Source: a bacterium 1XD42-76 (GTDB lineage Bacteria; Bacillota; Clostridia; Lachnospirales; Lachnospiraceae). Taken from it: a stretch of DNA of 64,000 bases. A program made the translations under genes and the position numbers. Positions 9,120-18,853 of the stretch are shown piece by piece; position 1 is the stretch's first letter, and the number at the start of each line of letters is the position of its first letter. The notes beneath the pieces were generated by a model, which worked only from the letters and a program-made list of their open reading frames with translations, was not told where the DNA came from and ran no database searches. Location: NCBI GenBank assembly GCA_009917545.1, contig QZDW01000002.1, positions 226,921 to 290,920 of the forward strand. The letters are read 5' to 3'.

Positions 9120-9959
9120 TCAGATACCGCTCTTTTTGCAGATCGCGTTCACACAGCAGCGTTCGCAGTGCGGGTTCGTCCGTGCTGTACACACCTCACG
9201 CCCATGATATACCAGCCTGTGACAAAAATCACTGCCTTCCTCCGGTGGAATCAGTTTCCACAGCTCCATCTCCACCTTCTTCGGCTCCTTAATCCCATCG
9301 ACCAGCCCCATACGGTTTACCAGACGGATGCAATGTGTGTCGGTGACAATCGCCGGCTTTCCGAATACGTCACCCATAATCAGGTTCGCGCTCTTCCTGC
9401 CTACTCCCGGCAGCTTTAAGAGCTTATCAAAATCGTCCGGCACGTTTCCGCCGTAATCTTCCCAGAGGATCTTCATGCAGGCGCAGATATCCCTTGCCTT
9501 GCTCCTTCCCAGGCCACAGGGCCTGACAATCTCCTCGACCTCGTCCTCGTCTGCTTCTGCCAGCGATTTCACATCAGGGAATTTTTCGTACAATGTCTCC
9601 ACGACTACATTCACTCTGGCATCTGTACACTGCGCCGCCAGACGGACGCTCACCAGAAGCTTCCAGGCTTCATTATAATCCAGCGTACAGCCCGCATCCG
9701 GATATTCCTTTTTGAGGCCGGCAATCAGACCGGCCGCCAGTTCTTTTCTGGCTTCCAGATCTGCCTGGGAAACCGGGGCTTTACCGGCTTCTGTTCCCTT
9801 TGCAGTCCGGCTTTTACGGCCTTCTTTCGATTCTGCGGCAGATGCCTTTCTCCGGCCTGGCTTTGCCTCCCGGGCTTCTGCTTTCTTTCCTCCGGCCTTT
9901 GTGTCCTGTCCCGCAGACTGACTCATCCCAATCGTACCGCTCTTTTCTTCTTCTGTCAT
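9120..9959 (-). CDS. nth: Endonuclease III (DNA glycosylase/AP lyase)
   Basis: Base-excision repair glycosylase acting on oxidised pyrimidines. The 279-residue protein has the helix-hairpin-helix LPGVGRKSANLI with the catalytic Lys, the catalytic Asp in VTDTHCIRLVNR, and a C-terminal four-Cys iron-sulfur loop (CTARTNPHCERCCVNAIC), whose first spacing is seven rather than six residues. The ATG at 9959 follows AGGGAGACGG and is preferred over an upstream in-frame ATG that would lie inside the neighbouring gene. Unusual is an N-terminal extension of about 70 residues rich in Lys, Ala, Glu and Gly, probably disordered. It follows the EFR1 gene by 25 bp in the same direction, so it may be co-transcribed with purL. 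Confidence 0.95.
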   Translation of the reverse strand: MTEEEKSGTIGMSQSAGQDTKAGGKKAEAREAKPGRRKASAAESKEGRKSRTAKGTEAGKAPVSQADLEARKELAAGLIAGLKKEYPDAGCTLDYNEAWKLLVSVRLAAQCTDARVNVVVETLYEKFPDVKSLAEADEDEVEEIVRPCGLGRSKARDICACMKILWEDYGGNVPDDFDKLLKLPGVGRKSANLIMGDVFGKPAIVTDTHCIRLVNRMGLVDGIKEPKKVEMELWKLIPPEEGSDFCHRLVYHGREVCTARTNPHCERCCVNAICKKSGI

Positions 9960-9984
9960 CACGCCGTCTCCCTTCTTACTGCCG

Positions 9985-10752
9985 CTATGGCAGGAAAAAC
10001 TCGTTGTCTCTGCGAATCTCCTTAAAGGGGGCCAGCTTCTGTCCCAGCATTTCCGCCATCTGAGGCGGAACCACACGCACATAACCAGGACAGGCGGACA
10101 CGCAGGCCATACAGAAGATGCAGCGTCCGGAGTCAGTCACCGGGCCGTTTTCTCCTACTGCAACAGCCCCCATTGGGCAGACCTTTGCGCACGTCCCGCA
10201 TTTGATGCAGCCTTCCAGCAGGGCAGGAATCCCATGAGAGCTCATCGGTTCCTTATAAGGCTCGTTTCCCGGAACCGCAACATTACCAGGAGCGCCATTT
10301 TTCAACACGGCTTCTACCTTACCGGCAAATTCCCTGATCTCTTTCACGTCCGCCTCATCCGGGCGGCCTGCACCAAGCTCCGGAAGGATGGAATGTTCAG
10401 CGATCAAAGCTGCAGAAGCTGCGACCTGAAAACCGCATTCTGATACAAGCCGGTTTAACTCGAACAGCGCGTCCTCATAAGCGCGGTTTCCATAGACTGC
10501 CAGCGTCACAGCCAGTTTCCCGCTGCCCGACAGCATGCGGATTCGCTCCGCTGCTGCCTGCGGGATACGTCCTCCAAACACCGGGGCCGCGATTACAGTC
10601 AGCTCACCCTCTGCCGCTGCACCGTCAAAACCCTGTGCCGTCAGGTCAATCTCTGTTATCTTTTCAGCGATTTCGCAGCAAAATATGCCGCCTGCCTTTT
10701 TTGTTCCCCCCGTGGGGCTGAAAAAGCAGAATGATACACATTTTAACATCAT
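9985..10752 (-). CDS. EFR1-type flavodoxin-ferredoxin fusion
   Basis: The N-terminal 170 residues are flavodoxin-like, with FFSPTGGTKK as the FMN-phosphate loop and VIAAPVFGGRIP as a second FMN loop. The C-terminal part carries two 4Fe-4S ferredoxin motifs, CIKCGTCAKVCP and CIFCMACVSACP. Such EFR1-family proteins are predicted cytoplasmic electron carriers in anaerobic Firmicutes; physiological partners are not known. The gene starts 18 bp after purL stops and precedes nth, so the three probably share a transcript. Confidence 0.87.
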   Translation of the reverse strand: MMLKCVSFCFFSPTGGTKKAGGIFCCEIAEKITEIDLTAQGFDGAAAEGELTVIAAPVFGGRIPQAAAERIRMLSGSGKLAVTLAVYGNRAYEDALFELNRLVSECGFQVAASAALIAEHSILPELGAGRPDEADVKEIREFAGKVEAVLKNGAPGNVAVPGNEPYKEPMSSHGIPALLEGCIKCGTCAKVCPMGAVAVGENGPVTDSGRCIFCMACVSACPGYVRVVPPQMAEMLGQKLAPFKEIRRDNEFFLP

Positions 10753-10770
10753 ACACCTCTGAATCAGCCA

Positions 10771-13700
10771 TTAACGGAAGAATTTCACACCGCTCTCGAA
10801 AATCATCATGTCCTGGTTGCCGTAAATGTTTTTGGAAACCGCCTCATTGCAACGCTCCGCATGCGCCATCTTGCCGAATATGCGGCCGTCCGGGCTCGTA
10901 ATTCCCTCAACTGCCATGTAAGAGCCGTTCGGATTCCAGTCCTCGTCCATCGTCGGATTGCCTGATGCATCCACGTACTGCGTGGCTACCTGCCCGTTTG
11001 CAAACAGCCTGTCGAGCCATTCCTTAGAAGCCACAAACCGTCCTTCCCCGTGGGACACCGGGTTCGTATAGATACCCCCGAGCTCTGCACCGGCAAGCCA
11101 CGGCGACTGATTGGAAACCACCTTAAGATTCGCCATTCTCGAGACATGCCGGCCGATCAGATTGTAGGTCAGCGTCGGGGAATCCTCTGTCTGCTCTTTT
11201 ATCGTCCCCTCCGGCACAAGCCCCAGCTTGATTAACGCCTGGAAGCCGTTGCAGATGCCGAGCATCAGGCCGTCGCGTTCCTTAAGAAGCTTTTCGACCT
11301 CCTCGCGGATGGCCTCGTTGCGGAACGCCGTGGCGAAAAACTTCGCGGATCCTTCCGGCTCGTCGCCTGCCGAAAAGCCGCCCGGGAACATAACGATCTG
11401 GGCGTTTGCCAGCTCTTTCCTGTAGACCTCGACCGAATCCCGGATGTCCTCCGCGCTCAGGTTCTTAAACACTCTCGTCGTCACTCTGGCGCCTGCACGG
11501 AGAAATGCCTTCTCACTGTCATATTCGCAGTTTGTTCCCGGAAATACCGGAATGAATACATTGGGTGCGCCGAGTTTATGTGTACAGATCACGATATTTT
11601 TCGCCTCATAGAGCGGGCTTGTAATATCGCTCTCCTTTACTCCTGCCTTTACCGGAAACACCTTTGCAAGCGGCGCCTTCCATGTGTCAAGCGCTTCCTT
11701 AAGCGAAATGGAAACATTTCCGTATTCGAAAGCCTCCCTGTCCGTCACCTCACCGATGACCGTATAGCTGCATGCCAGCGCTCCCACACTGCCGTCAGGA
11801 ACTTCACAGACAATGCTGCCCCAGCCCGGAGCAAAGAAGTCTCTCGGATCCACATGATGCTCGATCTTCACGCCGAGATGATTGCCGAACGCCATTTTGC
11901 TGACTGCCTCGGCGATTCCGTTTCCTTCCACCGCATATGCGGAAATAATTCTCCCGGCCCGGATATCCTCGTGAAGCTTCTCATACCCGGAAAGGAGTTT
12001 TTCGTATACCGGAAGGTCGTTTTCGTCCCGCCCGGCCTCAAATACAATGATCTTACTTCCCGCTTTCTTAAATTCCGGGGAAATGACGGTCTTTTCACTG
12101 GCTACATTCACTGCAAAGGAAACGAGTGTCGGCGGAACATGGATCTCTGCCCCGTCCTCCTCGTTAAAGGTGCCAGACATGCTGTCTTTACCGCCGATAG
12201 AAGGCAGTCCGAAGCCGATCTGAGCGCTGTATGCGCCAAGCAGCGCCGCGAAAGGCTGGCTCCAGTGGGACGGCTCTCCGGCCATGCGGCGGAAATATTC
12301 CTGGAACGTAAAGCGGATCTTCTTATAGTCGCCGCCGGCTGCCACGATCTTGGCTATGGATGTCAGCACGGCGTAGACAGCTCCGTGGAACGGGCTCCAG
12401 CTTGACAGATAGGGATCAAAGCCGTAGCTCATCATCGTCACGGCATCACAGCGCCGCCCCTGTACCGGGAGCTTCGCCACCATTGTCTGGCTCTCTGTCT
12501 CCTGGTATTTTCCTCCGTACGGCATCATTACGGTCGCTGCGCCGATCGAGGAATCAAACATTTCCACAAGGCCTTTCTGGGAGCAGACATTTAAGGAACC
12601 AAGCAGCTTAAGCCAGTGCTCCCTTACATCCCCTGCGTCCTTTTGCACAAAGGGGCTCTCTTTCCTGTCCGGGAGCATAACCGTCACGTCTGCTTCCTGA
12701 TGCGCCCCGTTCGTATCCAGGAATGCACGGCTTAAATCAACAATCGTCCTTCCCCGCCAGCTCATGACAAGCCTCGGGCTCTCTGTCACCCTGGCGACCT
12801 CCAAAGCCTCCAGATTTTCTTCCGCTGCATAGGAAAGGAAGCGTTCCACATCCTTCGGATCCACGACCACAGCCATGCGCTCCTGGGATTCGGAAATCGC
12901 AATCTCCGTACCGTCGAGCCCGGCATATTTCTTCGGCACTTTATCAAGATCAATGGAAAGCCCGTCCGCCAGCTCTCCGATCGCCACAGAAACACCGCCT
13001 GCCCCGAAATCATTACATTTTTTAATCAGCCTGGAAACCTCCGGACGGCGGAACATCCTCTGGATCTTTCTCTCCGTGGGAGCGTTTCCCTTCTGTACCT
13101 CTGCTCCGCACACCTCGATCGAAGCCTCCGTGTGAACCTTCGAGGAACCGGTCGCCCCGCCGATGCCGTCACGTCCGGTCCTTCCGCCAAGGAGAATGAT
13201 GACATCCCCAGGCATGGAACTCTCGCGGATCACATTCTTTCTCGGGGCTGCGCCCATCACAGCGCCGATCTCCATCCTCTTTGCCACATAGCCCGGATGA
13301 TAGAGCTCCTTTACATAGCCTGTCGCCAGCCCGATCTGATTGCCGTAGGAGCTGTAGCCGTGGGCTGCCTCTGTGACGATTTTACGCTGGGGAAGCTTTC
13401 CCTTTAACGTATCCTCGAGCCTTCCTGTGGGGTCAGCCGCACCGGTAATGCGCATCGCCTGATAGACGTACGTGCGCCCGGACAGTGGATCGCGGATCGC
13501 GCCGCCCAGACAGGTTGCCGCGCCGCCAAACGGCTCGATCTCTGTCGGATGGTTGTGCGTCTCATTCTTAAAATTAATCAGCCATTCCTCTGTCCCGCCG
13601 TCGATTTCCACCGGAACTACGATGGAGCAGGCGTTGATCTCCTCCGAAACTTCCAGATCCTCAAGCTTCCCCTCGGCGCGCAGCTTCTTCATACCAATGG

Positions 13701-14535
13701 TCGCCAGATCCATGAGGCAGACAAATTTATCATCCCGTCCCGCATAAAGCGCCTGATGGTCGGCCAGATACTGATCGCAGACTGCCTTTACCGGCTCTCT
13801 GTAATCTCCCTCTGCAAACGTGATATTCTTAAGCTCTGTGGAAAACGTCGTATGGCGGCAGTGGTCGGACCAGTATGTGTCGAGCACACGGATCTCTGTC
13901 ACTGACGGGTCACGTTTTTCTTCTTCTGCAAAATAATTCTGAATATGCTTAAAATCCCGGAATGTCATCGCCAGGTTGAGAGAATCGTAAAGCCCCTTAA
14001 GCTCTGCTTCCCCCATCGCCATAAAGCCGTCAAACACAGCAATGTCTGCCGGGGTCTCGAACACGGCCGCCAACGTCTCCGGAAGCTCCTCTGCTGCCTC
14101 ACGGGAATCAACCGGGTTGATACAAAAGGCCTTGATGGCCTTCACCTGTTCCCCGGTTAAGCTGCCTGCAATGACATACGTGGTCGCAGAGCGGATGACC
14201 GGTTCCTCATTCTCATTCAAAAGCTTCACACACTGCACCGCAGAATCGGCTCTCTGGTCGAACTGGCCGGGAAGATATTCCACGGAAAAAATGGTATCCC
14301 CTACCCCGTGCAGAAACGTGTCCTCAAATACGGTGTCCAAAGGCGGCTCAGAAAAAATCGTAGCCACGGCCTCCCTGTACACGTCCTCGGAAATATTTTC
14401 GATATCGTAACGAATCAGTACCCTCACGCTCGTGATGCCGGTGATCCCCAGATAACTCTCGATCTCCTCCCAGAGCTCCCTGGCCCTGATCGCAAATTCC
14501 GGCCGTTTTTCGACAAACACACGTCTGACGCTCAT
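10771..14535 (-). CDS. purL: Phosphoribosylformylglycinamidine synthase (single chain)
   Basis: Converts FGAR, glutamine and ATP to FGAM in de novo purine synthesis. The ATG at 14535 follows GGAGG by five bases; an upstream in-frame start lacks this signal. The 1254-residue protein has the large-PurL layout: N-terminal PurS-like part, two AIRS-type halves (HNHPTEIEPFGGAATCLGG in the first; IGGKDSMSGTF in the second), and a C-terminal class I glutamine amidotransferase with nucleophile Cys in MLGICNGFQAL and the His/Glu of SHGEGRF. Bacilli split these into PurS, PurL and PurQ; the fused form is usual in Clostridia and Gammaproteobacteria. No purine riboswitch was recognised in the 250 bp upstream. 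Confidence 0.97.
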   Translation of the reverse strand: MSVRRVFVEKRPEFAIRARELWEEIESYLGITGITSVRVLIRYDIENISEDVYREAVATIFSEPPLDTVFEDTFLHGVGDTIFSVEYLPGQFDQRADSAVQCVKLLNENEEPVIRSATTYVIAGSLTGEQVKAIKAFCINPVDSREAAEELPETLAAVFETPADIAVFDGFMAMGEAELKGLYDSLNLAMTFRDFKHIQNYFAEEEKRDPSVTEIRVLDTYWSDHCRHTTFSTELKNITFAEGDYREPVKAVCDQYLADHQALYAGRDDKFVCLMDLATIGMKKLRAEGKLEDLEVSEEINACSIVVPVEIDGGTEEWLINFKNETHNHPTEIEPFGGAATCLGGAIRDPLSGRTYVYQAMRITGAADPTGRLEDTLKGKLPQRKIVTEAAHGYSSYGNQIGLATGYVKELYHPGYVAKRMEIGAVMGAAPRKNVIRESSMPGDVIILLGGRTGRDGIGGATGSSKVHTEASIEVCGAEVQKGNAPTERKIQRMFRRPEVSRLIKKCNDFGAGGVSVAIGELADGLSIDLDKVPKKYAGLDGTEIAISESQERMAVVVDPKDVERFLSYAAEENLEALEVARVTESPRLVMSWRGRTIVDLSRAFLDTNGAHQEADVTVMLPDRKESPFVQKDAGDVREHWLKLLGSLNVCSQKGLVEMFDSSIGAATVMMPYGGKYQETESQTMVAKLPVQGRRCDAVTMMSYGFDPYLSSWSPFHGAVYAVLTSIAKIVAAGGDYKKIRFTFQEYFRRMAGEPSHWSQPFAALLGAYSAQIGFGLPSIGGKDSMSGTFNEEDGAEIHVPPTLVSFAVNVASEKTVISPEFKKAGSKIIVFEAGRDENDLPVYEKLLSGYEKLHEDIRAGRIISAYAVEGNGIAEAVSKMAFGNHLGVKIEHHVDPRDFFAPGWGSIVCEVPDGSVGALACSYTVIGEVTDREAFEYGNVSISLKEALDTWKAPLAKVFPVKAGVKESDITSPLYEAKNIVICTHKLGAPNVFIPVFPGTNCEYDSEKAFLRAGARVTTRVFKNLSAEDIRDSVEVYRKELANAQIVMFPGGFSAGDEPEGSAKFFATAFRNEAIREEVEKLLKERDGLMLGICNGFQALIKLGLVPEGTIKEQTEDSPTLTYNLIGRHVSRMANLKVVSNQSPWLAGAELGGIYTNPVSHGEGRFVASKEWLDRLFANGQVATQYVDASGNPTMDEDWNPNGSYMAVEGITSPDGRIFGKMAHAERCNEAVSKNIYGNQDMMIFESGVKFFR

Positions 14536-14801
14536 GATTTCCTCCTTCATACATCCCCTGTAAGCGGGAATACTGCCTCCCGTCCCCCATGCCACAGCAG
14601 GTCCTTGGGGATACAAAAAATGACAATTTTCCAATATTTATTAAGACCATCATAGCACATCGAATAGAAATAAGTAAAATTAATGTAATTAATCATATTA
14701 ATCACTATTTCTAATATATTTTCTGTGCACCTGTCCGCTCCTTCCTACGCCTGTGCTTCCCGGGATATCCATTCTCTTCCAGCACCCGGCCGCAGGTTTC
14801 C

Positions 14802-15311
14802 TCAAACGGTTCCCAGTGCATCCATCGTCATTTTCATGATCTCCCGCACTTCATCCTGTGGAAGCTGCATCCACTCAGAAAGTTCTCCAAGACTCGCTTC
14901 GCGCCCGAGCTCTTCTGCCATCCGTTTAGACACCTCCTGCAGCACATTGACCCTGGCAAGTACTTCTTCCTTTGTATCCGTATCTGCTTTCTGCTCACGG
15001 ATAACTTCCTCCATGCGCACACGGATACGGCTTTCCAAAAGCCCCTCAAACGCATCCTCAAATCCCTCGTCGGCTAACAGCATAAGCTCCAGGCTCGCCT
15101 CCTGAATCAGGTCAGAAACTGGCACCCCCTGATTGACATAATCCTGTACAAAAAACATTGCCCGCTTCAGATTGCCCTCAATCAGCCGGTTCCTGGCTTC
15201 CCGGCTCCCTGCACGGATCTCGGCCAGAAGCCTGGCATTCTCCTCCACGCTGCAATCTTCAATCCCAGAAAGCTCTCCCAGGTAAACCTCAAATAAATCC
15301 TCTGTTTTCAT
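14802..15311 (-). CDS. Sigma-70-like protein lacking region 4
   Basis: The 169-residue product starts after GGAGGATGGG. Residues about 5-70 resemble sigma-70 regions 1.2 to 2.2 (LFEVYLGEL, then ARNRLIEGNLKRAMFFVQDY and PVSDLIQEASLELM, matching the core-polymerase-binding helix). Residues about 125-165 resemble region 3 (SKRMAEELGREASLGELSEW). Region 2.3-2.4, which melts and reads the -10 element, is replaced by a charged helix, and region 4, which reads -35, is absent. It could be a relic or a protein that binds RNA polymerase or an anti-sigma factor without directing promoters. It lies divergently from the LysR gene. Confidence 0.68.
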   Translation of the reverse strand: MKTEDLFEVYLGELSGIEDCSVEENARLLAEIRAGSREARNRLIEGNLKRAMFFVQDYVNQGVPVSDLIQEASLELMLLADEGFEDAFEGLLESRIRVRMEEVIREQKADTDTKEEVLARVNVLQEVSKRMAEELGREASLGELSEWMQLPQDEVREIMKMTMDALGTV

Positions 15312-15388
15312 CCCATCCTCCTGTTCTCATAAGGTCAAAACTCCACGCCGTTCCTCTTGCGCATCCCCTCTGCCTGTGCTATAGTAAA

Positions 15389-15414
15389 CAACAGATACCT
15401 AGATACCTCTGTTG
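15389..15414. promoter_or_regulatory. Palindrome between sigma-like and LysR genes
   Basis: CAACAGA (15389-15395) and TCTGTTG (15408-15414) form a perfect 7-bp inverted repeat with a 12-bp centre that itself contains a direct repeat of GATACCT. LysR regulators bind interrupted palindromes in their divergent promoter regions, so this is a candidate operator for the gene at 15478. Confidence 0.42.
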
Positions 15415-15477
15415 TCTGCTATCGCCCCTCCAGGAGATGCGCACAATAACCCCAGCTATTTATAAGGAGCGCTGATA

Positions 15478-16353
15478 ATGGATATTAACTACGAGTTATA
15501 TAAAGTATTTTACCACGTAGCCCGCACTTTAAGCTTCTCCGAAGCTTCCAGAGAGCTTTTCATCTCCCAATCCGCTGTCAGCCAATCCATTAAAGTCCTG
15601 GAAAAAAAGCTTGGCCAGCCTCTTTTCATCCGCAGTACCAAGAAAGTCCGCCTCACTCCGGAAGGCGAGATTCTCTTAAAACACGTTGAGCCTGCGATGA
15701 ATCTTTTGCGCAGAGGGGAAAATCAGCTCCTGGAGACCAATTCCCTGAACGGTGGACAGCTCCGCATTGCTGCCAGCGACACGATCTGTCGCTACTTTCT
15801 TGTCCCTTACCTGAACCGTTTTCACAGTGCCTATCCCAGCGTCCATATAAAAGTCACCAATTCCAACTCGATCCAGTGCGCAGGGCTGCTTGAACACGGT
15901 CAGGTAGACTGCATCATTACCAATTATCCTAATTCCGGCCTCTTACATACACAGAATATCCGTGCCATTCACGAATTCAGCGATGTTTTCGTAGCCAACC
16001 CAAACCATTTCCCTCTGAAAGGCCGTAAAATCACACTGGAAGAGCTCCAGACCCTGCCTATCATGATGCTGGACGAGAAAAGTACCACCAGCGAATTCCT
16101 CCATGCCCTTTTCCAGAAATCCCATCTCGATCTCGTCCCTGAAATCGAACTTAGCAGCAACGATCTCCTGATCGATCTGGCACGCATCGGACTCGGAATC
16201 GCCTTTGTCCCGGACTTCTGCATTCCTGCCAGAGAAGCAGAACTTTATATTCTGGAGCTTGCCCAGAACCTTCCGCTCAGACGATTGGTTGTCGTTCACA
16301 ATGAAACGCTTCCCGTTACCCCGGCAGCAAAACATTTCATGGACATGCTGTAG
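15478..16353 (+). CDS. LysR-family transcriptional regulator
   Basis: The first 60 residues are a winged helix-turn-helix (LSFSEASRELFISQSAVSQS as turn and recognition helix, then KLGQPLFIRSTKKVRLTPEG). Residues about 90-291 form the periplasmic-binding-like effector domain (GGQLRIAASDTICRYFLVPY, typical of CysL/CysB-like members). It is 291 residues, the normal family length. It is transcribed away from the sigma-like gene, with a candidate operator between. Its 3' end overlaps the convergent helicase gene by 17 bp. The regulated gene and effector cannot be told from here. Confidence 0.92.
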   Translation: MDINYELYKVFYHVARTLSFSEASRELFISQSAVSQSIKVLEKKLGQPLFIRSTKKVRLTPEGEILLKHVEPAMNLLRRGENQLLETNSLNGGQLRIAASDTICRYFLVPYLNRFHSAYPSVHIKVTNSNSIQCAGLLEHGQVDCIITNYPNSGLLHTQNIRAIHEFSDVFVANPNHFPLKGRKITLEELQTLPIMMLDEKSTTSEFLHALFQKSHLDLVPEIELSSNDLLIDLARIGLGIAFVPDFCIPAREAELYILELAQNLPLRRLVVVHNETLPVTPAAKHFMDML

Positions 16354-18751
16354 TGGCAGCCGGACGTTCTGTTTCCCCTGACGCCTGTGCCCGCTGTGCC
16401 CAGAAATCTCCCAGGCAGGCTCTGACATTTCCCAGATTTACCATTTGAAAATGTTCCCACTCTCTCGGAAACAGCTCCAGATGGCCGCGTTTTAAAAAAC
16501 GGTCATCCAGCAGCAAAATCACGCCCTCATCCCTGGCGGTGCGGATCACACGTCCCGCTGCCTGAAGAACCTTGTTCATACCCGGATACTGATATGCAAA
16601 ATCATATCCTGCCTGTTCTGTCTCATCAAAATATCCTTTTAAGATCTCCTGCTCTGTGCAGACCATCGGCAGCCCGGTCCCCACGATAATCACACCAACG
16701 AGGCGTTCTTCTGTCAAATCAATCCCTTCCGAAAATACGCCGCCCAGCACGCAGAGCGCAGCCAGGGAATGCTCCCGCACGCAGTCAAATTCTGCAAGGA
16801 ATTCTTTGCGCTCCTCCTCACCCATTCCCTGCCCCTGGATCAGGAGATCCGCGGAAGGCGGTGCCTCTTCAAGCGCTCTTTCAACCTGCTCCATATACTG
16901 ATAGGACGGGAAAAAGACCATATAATTACCGCGTCTGGCCTCTGTCACTGCCCGGATATACTCTGCCACCTTGCGGAATTCATTTTCATTCCTTCTCGTA
17001 TAGCGGCTGCTCACATCCGTTGCCACCATCAAAAGCCGCTTCTCCTCAGCAAACGGCGAGAGTGCATAGACAGCATAATCCTCCTTCCGCCCGGACAGCA
17101 GCGTCCGGTAATAGTGGATCGGAAGAAACGTCGCTGAAAACAGGATGGTACTGTTCCCCTGATCCATGCAGTCCGATAAGAGTCTGGCCGGATTGACACA
17201 GAACAGGCGTACCTGAAAAGCGCCGTTTGGCATCAGCTCCCCGTAGATCCTGTAGTTGTCGTCAAGCTCCTCGTAAATCTGCAGGAAGTTGCGCAGACAG
17301 AAATAAAAGTCCAGAACCACATCCCGCCCCTCAAACTCTGCTTCCTCTTCCATAAAAATCTCCAGACATGCATAGGCGCTCATGATACCTGCTGCCAGCC
17401 CGGCTGCTTCCTCTAAGAGCATCCACTGGCCGCATTCCCTTTTCAGATCCAACAGCAGCCGGTTCACACGCTCCAGCTCCCGTTCGAGCTTCGGGGCCTT
17501 GTTCCTTATGATGCGCTTTACCTCCAGCACATCCTCCTTTTTGACCGAAGCGCTATACATCTCCCTTGCCCGGGAAACCAGATTATGCGCCTCGTCAATC
17601 AAAAACAGATATTCGCCGTGATTTCCCTCCGCAAAATACCGTTTGAGCCTCACATTTGGGTCAAACACATAATTATAGTCACAAATAATACCATCCGTCC
17701 AGTTCGAGATATCCAGGCAGTACTCGAACGGGCATACCTTGTATGTCTCAGCAAAGGAAAGGATTTTCTCCCGCGTGATCTCCTGCTCCGCATCGAAAAT
17801 AGCAGCCACGGCATCATTGATGCGGTCATAATGTCCCTTCGCGTACTCACAGGCCTCCGGGTTACATTCCGCTTTCTCCAACGGGCAGAGTTTTTCCTTA
17901 GCTGTGATCGTGACAGAGGAAAACCAGAGTCCCGCCTGACGCAGGATATGGAATGTCTCTTCCGCTACTGTACGGGTAATCGTCTTGGCTGTCAGGTAAA
18001 ACAGCTTGTCCCCCTTGCCCTCGCCGATCCCCTTTACCGCCGGAAACACCACCGAAAGTGTCTTGCCAATCCCTGTCGGCGCCTGAATAAACAGCCGCTT
18101 CTTTCTGGAAATCGTCCGATAAGCAGCCACAACCAGATCACGCTGCCCCTCACGGTAGGGATAGGGGAACTGCAGACCCTGGATGGAAGCATCCCTCTGT
18201 TCCCTGTGGTGAAGGAGGCGGAGCGCCCATTTCATATATTCACTGGCAATGCCTGTAAACCACGTCTCCAGCTCACTCCGGGACATCTCTCTTTTAAATC
18301 GCCGGATCTCCTCTGTTTCCAGATTACAGTAGGTCAGCTGCAGACGGATCTCCCCGAGTCCCTTATCACAGCAGTAAAAATACCCATAGCACATCGCCTG
18401 GGCCAGATGGATAAAAACAGGCTCCGAAAGCCGTGCCAGATCCAGATAAACGCCCTTAATCTCGTCGATTACGGACATTCCGTCCTCCTCGAAAATGCCG
18501 TCAGCGCGTCCCTCCACCAAAAGCATGAGCTCCTCTCCCTCAAACGTCCCCTTTAACGGCACCTCTGCCCGGTAGCCTGCCCCCATACTCCTTTGTATTT
18601 TCCTGTGGATACGCCCGCCTTCCAGCATGGCGTCGGCCCTCGCAGCACCCATCCTGCGATTATCAATATCACCGGAACGCAGCACAAACTCTACCAGGTT
18701 ACGGACCGATATCCTCTCCTGCCTGCTGCCATCGCCTGCTCTCTCCCCCAC
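16337..18751 (-). CDS. XPD/DinG-type 5'-3' DNA helicase with N-terminal nuclease-like domain
   Basis: The start is GTG, seven bases after AGGAGG. The 804-residue protein opens with a PD-(D/E)XK-like domain (residues about 1-180; LVEGRADGIFEE, SVIDEIKG and HLAQAMCYGYF, as in Cas4/RecB-type folds). The helicase core follows: Walker A APTGIGKT, DEAH box LFLIDEAHNLV, and late motif VIIVGTGLPM with QAAGRVIR. Four Cys between motifs Ia and II (LCPLEKAEC, EACEYAKG, KVCPFEYC) form the iron-sulfur site of XPD helicases. Such proteins are common in Clostridia and are thought to act in DNA repair. The upstream HPr-like gene is separated by a hairpin. Confidence 0.92.
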   Translation of the reverse strand: MGERAGDGSRQERISVRNLVEFVLRSGDIDNRRMGAARADAMLEGGRIHRKIQRSMGAGYRAEVPLKGTFEGEELMLLVEGRADGIFEEDGMSVIDEIKGVYLDLARLSEPVFIHLAQAMCYGYFYCCDKGLGEIRLQLTYCNLETEEIRRFKREMSRSELETWFTGIASEYMKWALRLLHHREQRDASIQGLQFPYPYREGQRDLVVAAYRTISRKKRLFIQAPTGIGKTLSVVFPAVKGIGEGKGDKLFYLTAKTITRTVAEETFHILRQAGLWFSSVTITAKEKLCPLEKAECNPEACEYAKGHYDRINDAVAAIFDAEQEITREKILSFAETYKVCPFEYCLDISNWTDGIICDYNYVFDPNVRLKRYFAEGNHGEYLFLIDEAHNLVSRAREMYSASVKKEDVLEVKRIIRNKAPKLERELERVNRLLLDLKRECGQWMLLEEAAGLAAGIMSAYACLEIFMEEEAEFEGRDVVLDFYFCLRNFLQIYEELDDNYRIYGELMPNGAFQVRLFCVNPARLLSDCMDQGNSTILFSATFLPIHYYRTLLSGRKEDYAVYALSPFAEEKRLLMVATDVSSRYTRRNENEFRKVAEYIRAVTEARRGNYMVFFPSYQYMEQVERALEEAPPSADLLIQGQGMGEEERKEFLAEFDCVREHSLAALCVLGGVFSEGIDLTEERLVGVIIVGTGLPMVCTEQEILKGYFDETEQAGYDFAYQYPGMNKVLQAAGRVIRTARDEGVILLLDDRFLKRGHLELFPREWEHFQMVNLGNVRACLGDFWAQRAQASGETERPAATTACP

Positions 18752-18802
18752 CAGACTCCCTCCTCACCGCCATATGTGCAGATTACCCCTGATACGACAG
18801 AA

Positions 18803-18829
18803 GCCGCCATACCATTTTGGTATGACGGC
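18803..18829 (-). terminator. Hairpin between HPr-like and helicase genes
   Basis: GCCGCCATACC and GGTATGACGGC pair with one mismatch around ATTTT. On the minus strand the following bases are TTCTGT, a weak U tract; on the plus strand CCTTTCTCTC follows. It probably reduces read-through from the HPr-like gene into the helicase gene. Confidence 0.5.
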
Positions 18830-18853
18830 CCTTTCTCTCTTCTAAATCATCCG

